From NCBI GenBank assembly GCA_005792805.1, contig SXQV01000172.1, positions 1-7,591 of the forward strand: DNA of 7,591 nucleotides, read 5' to 3'. Position numbers and translations under genes: made by a program. Below the pieces are notes generated by a model. It did no database searches and was not told the DNA's origin. It saw nothing but the letters and a program-made list of their open reading frames with translations. The stretch comes from Methylococcaceae bacterium (GTDB taxonomy: Bacteria > Pseudomonadota > Gammaproteobacteria > Methylococcales > Methylococcaceae). Positions 1 through 5,624 of the stretch are shown in pieces; position 1 is the first letter of the stretch; each line of letters opens with the position of its first letter.

Positions 1-336
1 ACAGGTACCATCGGCGACATCTGTAGTTACTGGGCCACGCGGACCACCCAGGAAGTGACCGACACACCCGCCACCACCGGCAGCGCCGGCACCACCGCCA
101 CCACCGGCACCGTCTACCTCAATGACTGTCCCACCGGTGGCTGCCTGGGCTTCGCGTTCACCCTGCCTACGGTTTTCACACCGGTTGCCTACAGCAATCA
201 GGGCACAACGCCCTTCATCAAGGCGCAATGGCCGACCAGCCTGCAAACCACGCCTGGTTCTACTACTGACACCTGCCCGACCCCACCTCCGGGCGGAAAC
301 TTTCCAACGACGAAAATACCGGGGCGGAATGGATGA
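1..336 (+). CDS. 3' end of Thr-rich, probably exported protein
   Basis: The frame is open from base 1 and stops at TGA 334-336, so only the last 111 codons are present and the true start lies outside the window. The GTG at 55 is not a convincing start because the frame continues upstream with equally good codons. The segment begins GTIGDICSYW, then has a Thr/Ala/Gly-rich stretch (about residues 24-39) built from a 13-bp repeat at 70-82 and 97-109. A Cys pair (NDCPTGGCLG) and a Pro/Thr-rich tail follow. Low charge, Thr/Gly/Pro richness and paired cysteines suit an extracytoplasmic protein, which is inference. I do not recognise the family. The tail PGRNG may be out-of-frame sequence after a deletion, because the stop falls just before a gene-poor stretch with broken frames. 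Confidence 0.5.
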   Translation, partial: TGTIGDICSYWATRTTQEVTDTPATTGSAGTTATTGTVYLNDCPTGGCLGFAFTLPTVFTPVAYSNQGTTPFIKAQWPTSLQTTPGSTTDTCPTPPPGGNFPTTKIPGRNG

Positions 337-589
337 TTACCATCAGGATCTCTTGACCTTAACGGAGCTTGCTCAAGAGTACGGAAAGGTATAGTAACGA
401 TCGGCGGTGAAGCCTTGCCTTGATCAAGCAGATTGGCGGCAATGCCGGAGCCAATCTCGATCTCGCGACCGATGACGTGCTGAACCTTGCGAGGGGGGGG
501 CGGCGGCATCAATCTGGCTGCTGGCAAGGTCAACCGAGTGATGCTGTTAGCCTTTCGCTATCGAACTGAATGACTGTCGACGACCCGAC
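337..589. other. gene-poor stretch with a possible decayed coding remnant
   Basis: No intact gene is seen. On the plus strand, 420-491 translates as LIKQIGGNAGANLDLA then TDDVLNLA, which resembles the Asp/Leu/Gly-rich texture of large repetitive surface proteins of the RTX/VCBS kind. A run of eight G (493-500) follows. After a change of frame, 502-568 reads GGINLAAGKVNRVMLLAF and ends at TGA 571-573. The two pieces together look like one reading frame broken at the G run, but this rests on composition only. There is no clear promoter or ribosome site for the gene at 590. Confidence 0.25.
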
Positions 590-1130
590 ATGCAGGCTCG
601 CTCCACTCACGCCACCGACGCCCTCCACATCGAAGGCAGCCTGCTGCAGGCGGAATTTCTGCAGAACCTGCTGGAGCTCAATGCCGGCCACCAGACGGCC
701 GCCGATTACGACATCCCGCCGGGGCTCAATCTCAAGGACGAGATCGGCCGCTACTGGCGCATTGCCACCGCCCTGTGGGCGGACTATCAGGTGCGTTCGG
801 CGCGCCCGGACGCCAGGCCGGACCAGGTCACGCTCACTCTCTGGCTGCTGCCGTTCTTCACCCGCGTGCTGGGTTTCGAGCAGATGCAGACTGTGTCCGG
901 CGAGACGATCGATGAACGCCGTTTCCCGCTGACCCACAAGCTGGGCAACACCCCCGTCCTGCTGGCCCCGCACAGTGCCGACCTGGACAAGAGTGACAGC
1001 CGCTATGCCCCGGAAGGCCGCCGCCGTTCCCCTCATGCCACCCTGCAGGAAAATCTCAACGCCAGCCACGCCGCCCAGTGGGGCATCGTCGCCAATGGCC
1101 ACACCGTCCGCATCCTGCGCGATAACCGGC

Positions 1131-1152
1131 AGTGCAACATTTATTCTGTAAA
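1131..1152 (+). repeat. left terminal inverted repeat of the IS
   Basis: AGTGCAACAT followed by five diverged bases and CTGTAAA pairs with the complement of 2459-2480. The methyltransferase reading frame loses its family character exactly here, which supports this as the outer edge of the IS. Confidence 0.65.
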
Positions 1153-1162
1153 AAGTCGCTTA

Positions 1163-1176
1163 GTGACTTCTCTGGG
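1163..1176 (+). repeat. inner inverted repeat, left copy
   Basis: GTGACTTCTCTGGG pairs with the reverse complement of 2386-2399 (GAGACTTCTCTGGG, 13 of 14 identical), and some similarity continues inward (TTAxCA). It lies 32 bp from the left tip while its partner lies 81 bp from the right tip. It could be a subterminal transposase-binding site or the real IS end with the outer repeat belonging to something else. Confidence 0.5.
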
Positions 1177-1182
1177 TATGGG

Positions 1183-2352
1183 TTAACAAGGTTTGAGATT
1201 CAGGTAGATTTTTCCAGTCATCCAATCCTCATCACACTCGGCGAGCAAGGCTGAAACCAGGCGCAGACACGAAGCCGGATTGGGGAATATCGAGGCCACG
1301 CGGGTTCTGCGCTTGAGTTCGCGGTTGATGCGTTCAAGACCATTGGTGGTGCGGAGCCGGGTGCGATGGGTCGGTGGATACCCGAACACGGCGAAGCCTT
1401 CGGGAAGGTTCTCCTCTGCCCAGGCGGCCAATTTGGGTGCCGCCTGACGCCATTCTTCCAGCGCCTGGTCCAGCAAGCGTTGGGCCTCGGCGCGATCCGG
1501 AGCATTGAAGATGGCGCGAATGCGTTGCGCCACAGACTGGCGCTGCTCGTGGCGGCTGAGGTAGGCTTGGGCATTCTGCTGCAGGTGAAACTGGCAACGC
1601 TGCCAAGGCACACTCGAGTAGATGGCACGCCGGGCCGCCTTGAGGCCGGCGTGGTCGTCCGCGATGATCAGCTTGACCCCGCACAGACCGCGCCGCACCA
1701 GGCGGTCGAGGAAGCCCCGCCAATGCACCTCGGCCTCGGAGAGTTCCACCGAAACCCCCAGTACCCGACGATGACCGTCGTCCGTGACCCCGACCGCCAC
1801 CAGCACCGCGCAATCCACAATTTGCCCAGCGGCACGGACCCGCTCATAACGGGCATCCAGAAAGACGTACGGGGTTTCGCCCAAGGGGCGCTCACGCCAA
1901 GCCTGTAAGCCGACATCGAGCGTCTCGGTGGCCCGGCTGACCTGAGTCGAGGAAATCGATACCGTCGGCCCGACCAAGCGCTGCAAGACCTCGATGACCT
2001 TGCGAGTCGAGACGCCCTGGACATACATTTCCGCCAAGGCTAGGTGCAGGGCTTGCTCGGTGCGTGAACCTTTGTCGAGCACCGAGGGATAAAAGCCGCC
2101 TTCGCGCACCTGCGGGACGTCGAAAGTAATTTCACCGAGGCGGGTCATGACCGTCTTGGGCTTGAAGCCATTGGCATAGCCGGAGCGTCCATCAGAGCGC
2201 TCATACGGTTGGGCATTGAGGTGATGGGCCCGCTCGATCTTGCTGGCCTCGTTGACCAGGATACGCAGCGCTTCGCCGGCACCTTCAAGTCCTTGGGTGA
2301 GTAGAGCGGCATAGGCCGCCTCCAGAGGGTTGGTTTCTACGCGCATTGCCAT
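1183..2352 (-). CDS. IS256-family transposase, intact
   Basis: This is a DDE transposase of the IS256 (Mutator-like) family, 389 residues and close to the family's usual length. Catalytic residues are visible: Asp166 in VFLDARYERVR, Asp232 or Asp233 in IIADDHAGLKAA, and Glu340 in NGLERINRELKRR. Also typical are the CQFH element (253-256) before the helical insertion and the N-terminal RSDGRSGYANGFKPKT stretch. The ATG at 2350-2352 is chosen over an upstream in-frame start at 2421 because AAGGAGAA sits just ahead of it at good spacing and the extra 23 residues are unlike the family. The stop is TAA at 1183-1185, overlapping the fused stop of the broken methyltransferase frame on the other strand. 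No frameshift or internal stop is seen, so the IS may still be active. Confidence 0.9.
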   Translation of the reverse strand: MAMRVETNPLEAAYAALLTQGLEGAGEALRILVNEASKIERAHHLNAQPYERSDGRSGYANGFKPKTVMTRLGEITFDVPQVREGGFYPSVLDKGSRTEQALHLALAEMYVQGVSTRKVIEVLQRLVGPTVSISSTQVSRATETLDVGLQAWRERPLGETPYVFLDARYERVRAAGQIVDCAVLVAVGVTDDGHRRVLGVSVELSEAEVHWRGFLDRLVRRGLCGVKLIIADDHAGLKAARRAIYSSVPWQRCQFHLQQNAQAYLSRHEQRQSVAQRIRAIFNAPDRAEAQRLLDQALEEWRQAAPKLAAWAEENLPEGFAVFGYPPTHRTRLRTTNGLERINRELKRRTRVASIFPNPASCLRLVSALLAECDEDWMTGKIYLNLKPC

Positions 2353-2385
2353 GCTGTTCTCCTTCAAGGTAAGTGGTAAATTCAC

Positions 2386-2399
2386 CCCAGAGAAGTCTC
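2386..2399 (-). repeat. inner inverted repeat, right copy
   Basis: Read on the minus strand it is GAGACTTCTCTGGG, partner of 1163-1176 with one mismatch. It lies between the transposase start region and the right tip. Confidence 0.5.
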
Positions 2400-2458
2400 T
2401 CACGCCCGCCGTGGGTTCCAATACTCAATGAGGCTAGGAAAACACACCGGGCTGGTAA

Positions 2459-2480
2459 TTTACAGGAGCCATGTTGCACT
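2459..2480 (-). repeat. right terminal inverted repeat of the IS
   Basis: On the minus strand this reads AGTGCAACATGGCTCCTGTAAA, matching the left tip in the first ten bases and in CTGTAAA. The small membrane-protein frame coming from the right stops at a TAG that spans this edge (2479-2481), consistent with truncation by the IS. Confidence 0.65.
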
Positions 2481-2547
2481 AACGGTACGCGTGGTACACG
2501 CCGATGCCCAGATAGAGGATGAACACAACTAGCAGGATCTGACTCAT
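2479..2547 (-). pseudogene. N-terminal fragment of a membrane protein, cut by the IS
   Basis: ATG at 2545-2547 opens a 22-codon frame, MSQILLVVFILYLGIGVYHA plus Tyr-Arg. This is a single strongly hydrophobic helix with a short polar N-terminus, as expected for the first transmembrane segment of an inner-membrane protein. Its stop codon is created by the first base outside the IS plus the IS tip, so the rest of the gene is missing. No good Shine-Dalgarno sequence is visible. It could instead be a chance hydrophobic frame or a real tiny membrane peptide, but the exact stop at the IS edge favours truncation. The downstream part is not present on the far side of the IS. Confidence 0.4.
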
Positions 2548-2793
2548 GCAGTGAACTGGTGGAAAGCGCTGTTAACGATAGCCTGGGATCCTGACGCAAC
2601 TCAAGAATACTCATGTCGGCTTAGAGGCGCGTAGCTTTCAGAAAGCGCAGTTAGCCGTAACCAAATCGAAACAGCCAGAAAAGGCCACTGTGCTCGCACC
2701 AAGTCGGCCGCACAGCGTGCCGCCCGGCCATATTTCAGATTGGGGCTTGGGGCGCCACGGAACAGAACGCCGGGTGAAGCCGCCTGTTGACCG
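2548..2793. other. intergenic, no gene seen
   Basis: No frame here has a recognisable protein character on either strand. A short hairpin (GCTTT/AAAGC around 2634-2646) is too small and lacks a T-run, so I do not call it a terminator. The plus-strand frame 2690-2941 is low-complexity Pro/Ala/Arg-rich and is the shadow of the hydrolase fragment on the other strand. Confidence 0.4.
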
Positions 2794-2955
2794 TCAGGTT
2801 GTCTGCCCGACCACGGTGATGATCGCCGCCGCCACGGCAGCCGCTCCTGCTTCGCCCACGAGGACGTCGCAGTGGTTGGCGCCGGGCACGGTAACCCAGC
2901 GGTGTGTCGGGTACCTGAGAAGGCCTGGGTGTATCAAGTAGCGCGTAGCGGTCAT
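2794..2955 (-). pseudogene. C-terminal fragment of an alpha/beta hydrolase
   Basis: A 53-codon frame from ATG 2953-2955 to TGA 2794-2796 reads RYPTHRWVTVPGANHCDVLV followed by GEAGAAAVAAAI. This is the last strand and helix of the alpha/beta-hydrolase fold: the Gly-Ala-Asn-His segment carries the catalytic His of the Ser-Asp-His triad, followed by the closing amphipathic helix. The nucleophile elbow (GxSxG) and acid residue are absent because upstream sequence is not in frame or not present. The ATG is internal to the family's fold, so this is a leftover and not a small functional gene. It overlaps other, non-sensical frames. Substrate cannot be inferred. Confidence 0.5.
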
Positions 2956-3011
2956 AAATTACTCCCGTAAACATTACCGGGCTACCACTGCCACGCTCCC
3001 CATCATCGTTT

Positions 3012-3163
3012 CTACCCCTCCAGCGATACGGTGTCTACAATGGTCCGAAATTCCCTGAGAATGTCCGGTTGGTGCCGGCTGAGAAAGTCGGCGACGTGCG
3101 CGTTATCCAGCAGTTTTTGCAGGTAGCCCTTGGCCAGCACCAGGTTGAGCACATCCTCGCCAT
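3012..3163 (-). pseudogene. RepB/ParB-like partition protein, 3' end fragment (copy 1)
   Basis: The minus frame ends SRHQPDILREFRTIVDTVSL then EG and TAG (3012-3014). It matches the last 50 residues of the RepB C-terminal domain family (plasmid partition, PF07506 type), whose members carry GEDVLNLVLAxGYLxKLL followed by a short helix and HxxDILxEF. Similarity starts at the Gly-Glu-Asp-Val of this motif and breaks exactly there; the preceding residues (MLSNYPRVEVRGVVEGD) are unrelated. The protein-level match to copy 2 is complete apart from one Arg/Gln. The fragment lacks the ParB nuclease/DNA-binding part, so it is not functional. Confidence 0.65.
3016..3163 (-). repeat. 148-bp direct repeat, copy 1 (repB 3' end)
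   Basis: It aligns without gaps to 5203-5350. Differences are at 3030, 3036, 3039, 3042, 3046, 3051 and 3090; the 73 bp from 3091 to 3163 are identical. Six of the seven changes are silent in the repB frame. Confidence 0.9.
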
Positions 3164-3221
3164 CTCCCTCGACAACCCCCCGGACTTCAACGCGTGGATA
3201 ATTTGAAAGCAAAGCGATGCT
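3164..3221. other. short spacer between large gene and repB fragment
   Basis: These 58 bp separate the stop of the 530-residue gene from the start of the repeat. On the minus strand there is a weak AAGC/GCTT stem just after the stop but no T-run, so no terminator is called. Confidence 0.4.
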
Positions 3222-4814
3222 TCAACCCCTGAACATTGCAGTGGCAACAGTTTGATCCGCGATCTCGGTCATTAGCGAAATATCCTTGAGCGGATGATTT
3301 TCCCTGAGCGCCTTGGCCACCAAGAGAAAATTTGGCCAGAAAGACCGCAAGGAATCCGGCCCCTCCCTGCACCACAGGGCCGCCCAAAGACAGCGTTCCG
3401 CCCATTTTGACGCGCGGGGTTGGATGACCTCATCCAACACCTTCTGGATCAAGGCTGAGCGTCTGGTTGATCGCTTGGTCGAGAGCCTATCAACGACTTC
3501 CTGGTCATCCTCGAACCAGGATTCGGTGATCCCGGAGAACGCGGCCCAGTCACTACTGGTTCTCAGTACGTCAGCCATCGCCGACGGATCGAGGAGTTCC
3601 TCGGGAAGTTCCGTCAGTAGCTGATCGATCGCTTCACTCAAATTCAGGCTTTGCGGCCGCCAGGCATGTGCCCCGGTCGATTCGGCCACCTTGAGCAGGG
3701 CCACGGGTGGCAGAGTATGCGTATCCAACGCGGTGGCTAGATGATGCTGGATGGCGCGGTCAAGGTATTTCCAGGTGGTCGAGTGAACCGGCATCTCGGC
3801 TTTGATATCGCTCACGATGCCTTCCATTTCCCGCTTGGAAATATCCGGCAGGGTCCAGGCATCCAGAATGCCTTTCCCCAAACGGGTCAGAATGGAGGCA
3901 ACCGTGTGTTTTCGGCCCTTCCGCGATAGAAAGTAAAAGCCCTGCGCGCCGCTGCCGTCGACAACGCTGGCAAACAGTTCAACGGTTGCGGGTTCCGGCC
4001 AAGGGGCACATTCCACGCCATGGCGTCTAGCCAGCCTGATGGTTTCATCGATCGGTTTCCGTTCGGCCTCCGGCAACCAATTACGCAGGGCGATGAGCCG
4101 TCTCAGGCTGACCGGGCTGAGCTGCTTGGCATGGGTATGGAGAACCTGCCTCAGCATCTGTCGGGCTTCAGTCCGGTCATCGAGGATCATCAACGGCGCG
4201 GCCTCGGCGATTCCCAAACTCGGTTCATTCAGAATCAGAGCAGCTAACATGGTCAGGGCATCGGGCGGCATGGCATAGGTGAATTCGGTGAGAGCCCGCG
4301 CGATTTCAAAGGGATCATTGTTGGCCTCGCTGGCCAAATCCTGCAAAAACGAGGGGATCGCTTCAAAATCGAAGTCCTCGGGCGGCTGAGTCTCACGCAT
4401 CAGCTCCGCGGCAACCTCGAACAATTCGGGAATGGGTTGGAGCTTGGCGTCTCGCAGCAGGACAGCGATACGGCTGAGAAGCAGGGTTGAAATCCGGCCG
4501 TTACGCGCGAGGCCGACAACTCGATGCTGGAACTGATGCGCAAGGTCGATTTCTTCTGCCCGGCCGCGATCAACCCCATAGCGCAAGAACTCAAGTTGCT
4601 GGCCTAACAGGATGCTGTAGGCTTCCAGTAACCAATTGGGTCCCGCGGTTGTCGTACTTTCCGCATCCAGAAGTCCCTTGAGGCTCTCCATGACCCAGAC
4701 GGGGTTATCTTGAAGCAGGAATCGAATGTTTTCGTCAGGGTATGCCTTTTGATTCTGGGCCAGTTGTTTCGCGATGCGTTGGGCATACTGCGGGATGATG
4801 TGGGGTTTTGTCAT
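3222..4814 (-). CDS. Unrecognised 530-residue mostly alpha-helical protein
   Basis: I do not recognise this family. From ATG 4812-4814 the product has 530 residues. The frame stays open to a TTG at 4883 (553 residues), 22 bp after the upstream HTH gene, but neither start has a clear ribosome site; the ATG (MTKPHIIPQYAQRIAKQ) looks the more natural beginning. No signal peptide, transmembrane segment or Walker motif is visible. Residues about 10-260 are runs of amphipathic helices (VMESLKGLLDAE, LLEAYSILLGQQLEFLRYG, PFEIARALTEF), resembling helical-repeat scaffolds. Near residues 283-293 there is a likely compact core, SVVDGSGAQGFYFLSRKGRK followed by HTVASILTRLGKGILDAW (about 301-320). The C-terminal third is again helical with a Trp-rich WAERCLWAALWC. 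It appears intact and cytoplasmic. It lies in one direction with the HTH gene and the repB fragments, suggesting co-transcription. Function unknown. Confidence 0.75.
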   Translation of the reverse strand: MTKPHIIPQYAQRIAKQLAQNQKAYPDENIRFLLQDNPVWVMESLKGLLDAESTTTAGPNWLLEAYSILLGQQLEFLRYGVDRGRAEEIDLAHQFQHRVVGLARNGRISTLLLSRIAVLLRDAKLQPIPELFEVAAELMRETQPPEDFDFEAIPSFLQDLASEANNDPFEIARALTEFTYAMPPDALTMLAALILNEPSLGIAEAAPLMILDDRTEARQMLRQVLHTHAKQLSPVSLRRLIALRNWLPEAERKPIDETIRLARRHGVECAPWPEPATVELFASVVDGSGAQGFYFLSRKGRKHTVASILTRLGKGILDAWTLPDISKREMEGIVSDIKAEMPVHSTTWKYLDRAIQHHLATALDTHTLPPVALLKVAESTGAHAWRPQSLNLSEAIDQLLTELPEELLDPSAMADVLRTSSDWAAFSGITESWFEDDQEVVDRLSTKRSTRRSALIQKVLDEVIQPRASKWAERCLWAALWCREGPDSLRSFWPNFLLVAKALRENHPLKDISLMTEIADQTVATAMFRG

Positions 4815-4905
4815 GAGATTGGGATGCAGGATGCCGAGTTCTAATAGTCCGCGGGCTTGAATCGTAACGAAGACGCAGTGCAATTCGAGGCGGTGGAGTT
4901 TCAGC

Positions 4906-5166
4906 CTAGACCGAGCTGTGGTTGCGGGCGATCAAAAATGTCCGCAGGTCGCCAACCCGGAAATATCGCCTGGACTTGATGATTCGGCTCTTGAGCCCAT
5001 GAGCCTTGCGCATGGCCAGACTTTGAAGCGTTAAAGGCGCCAGCCCGAGCAGGGCTGCCGCATCATTCAGCACTAGCAGATGGTCATCCTCGAAAGCAGC
5101 AAGTCGGTCGGGCATGGATGTTCCGGGTGATAAAGCCACGGTTTCAAACGCAGTCCAAAGGCTCAT
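4906..5166 (-). CDS. Small helix-turn-helix protein (excisionase/MerR-like)
   Basis: The C-terminal 55 residues, NDAAALLGLAPLTLQSLAMR then KAHGLKSRIIKSRRYFRVGD and LRTFLIAR, have the layout of the small winged-helix domain of excisionases and MerR-type proteins. An Ala-rich helix is followed by the turn (LGLAPLTLQSLA), a basic wing and the Tyr-Phe-Arg-Val-Gly-Asp-Leu-Arg ending that replaces the usual YRxxDLxxFL. It should bind DNA, either as a regulator of its operon or as a recombination directionality factor. The stop is TAG 4906-4908. Three starts are possible: GTG at 5187 (93 residues, 11 bp after the truncated repB stop), ATG at 5166 (86 residues, GGGGAT just ahead) and ATG at 5115 (69 residues). 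I list the middle one without strong preference. Its tight spacing to repB and to the large downstream gene suggests one operon. No integrase is in the window. Confidence 0.6.
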   Translation of the reverse strand: MSLWTAFETVALSPGTSMPDRLAAFEDDHLLVLNDAAALLGLAPLTLQSLAMRKAHGLKSRIIKSRRYFRVGDLRTFLIARNHSSV

Positions 5167-5198
5167 TATCCCCGAAAGAAGCCGCACCAGGCGCCTTG

Positions 5199-5504
5199 TC
5201 AGCCCTCCAGCGATACCGTGTCCACGATCGTCTGAAACTCCCTGAGAATGTCCGGTTGGTGCCGGCTGAGAAAGTCAGCGACGTGCGCGTTATCCAGCAG
5301 TTTTTGCAGGTAGCCCTTGGCCAGCACCAGGTTGAGCACATCCTCGCCATAGCTTAGTTCCACCAGCTTGTAGCGGTCCTTGACCTGGTCCATTTCCCGC
5401 TGGAGACGGGCCATCGCCTCGGCCGAGGGGCCGGTCTTTTTCTTCGCTTGGGCAGTTTCGTTCAGCAGGCTGGCGGGCGTCGCTTCCAGCAGGGCTTTGG
5501 CATT
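5199..5504 (-). pseudogene. RepB/ParB-like partition protein, C-terminal fragment (copy 2)
   Basis: This frame carries about 100 residues of a plasmid-partition RepB C-terminal domain. AKALLEATPASLLNE comes first, then a charged linker (AQAKKKTGPSAEAM), a coiled-coil-like helix (ARLQREMDQVKDRYKLVEL), SYGEDVLNLVLAKGYLQKLL, and HQPDILREFQTIVDTVSLEG before TGA 5199-5201. In the family the N-terminal ParB-type DNA/CTP-binding domain and central HTH precede this, and the protein helps segregate a replicon. Here the family match stops near 5504 and the frame closes at TAA 5517-5519, so at least two thirds of the gene is missing. The in-frame ATG at 5412-5414 lies mid-domain and is unlikely to be a real start. 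The HTH gene follows 12 to 33 bp downstream, as in an operon. Confidence 0.7.
5203..5350 (-). repeat. 148-bp direct repeat, copy 2 (repB 3' end)
   Basis: Same orientation as 3016-3163, 2187 bp away, 141 of 148 identical. Beyond 5350 this copy continues as repB coding sequence while copy 1 does not, so copy 2 is the longer, more parental-looking one. Confidence 0.9.
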
Positions 5505-5561
5505 ACAATGCCGATGTTACCCAGAACTGGTCATACCCGCTGGTACGAGCGTCCGAACATA

Positions 5562-5590
5562 TTGACTCAGTGTCCATAGCGCGAAAGAAT
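5562..5590 (+). promoter_or_regulatory. Possible sigma-70 promoter for the AraC-family gene
   Basis: TTGACT (5562-5567, five of six to consensus) and AAGAAT (5585-5590, four of six) are 17 bp apart, about 35 bp before the start codon at 5625. This is the best promoter-like match in the gap between the broken repB and the regulator gene. No operator repeat is obvious. Confidence 0.4.
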
Positions 5591-5624
5591 TTGGCCTGAG
5601 AAGCCCTTTCCTTGTCGTCTATCC

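Larger units (their letters stand above)
590..1186 (+). pseudogene. N-terminal fragment of large DNA methyltransferase (Eco57I / DISARM-MTase-like), cut by IS
   Basis: The first 180 residues match my memory of the N-terminus of very large (over 1000 aa) Eco57I-type or DISARM-associated adenine methyltransferases. Recognisable stretches are DALHIEGSLLQAEFLQ (10-25), LNLKDEIGRYWRIA (46-59), LPFFTRVLGFEQM (87-99), RRFPLTHKLGNTPVLLAP (110-127), RRRSPHATLQENLNASH (144-160) and WGIVANGHTVRILRDN (164-179). These proteins modify host DNA so that a partner nuclease or helicase spares it. The SAM-binding and NPPY catalytic regions would lie further downstream and are absent, so the product cannot methylate. 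Codon 181 straddles the IS edge at 1130/1131, and the last 17 residues (CNIYSVKS onward) are IS sequence ending at TAA 1184-1186. ATG 590 is chosen because the frame is closed upstream by TAG at 548. No partner defence genes lie in the window. The family call is fairly sure; the system assignment is not. Confidence 0.65.
1131..2480 (-). mobile_element. IS256-family insertion sequence, about 1350 bp
   Basis: The element carries one intact IS256-type transposase. Its ends are set by inverted repeats: plus strand from 1131 AGTGCAACATTTATTCTGTAAA, and the reverse complement of 2459-2480, which share the first ten bases and CTGTAAA at the same spacing (18 of 22 identical). The length suits the family. 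The flanks are unrelated truncated genes on opposite strands. The 8 bp outside each end (TAACCGGC at left, AACGGTAC at right) do not match, so no target duplication is visible. That suggests a deletion, inversion or recombination between IS copies after insertion. A second, inner inverted repeat leaves some doubt about the exact ends. Confidence 0.8.

Noticed and set aside
122..394. Plus-strand frame of 90 codons
   Set aside because: Arg/Pro-rich shadow of the Thr-rich frame; no family character.
530..1102. Minus-strand frame of 190 codons
   Set aside because: Shadow of the methyltransferase fragment, which has clear family motifs on the plus strand.
1123..2488. Target-site duplication around the IS
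   Set aside because: The bases outside the outer repeats (TAACCGGC and AACGGTAC) share only a loose similarity; flanks of the inner repeats do not match either.
2735..2974. Minus-strand frame of 79 codons
   Set aside because: Arg-rich and out of frame with the hydrolase tail, which is the frame with sense.
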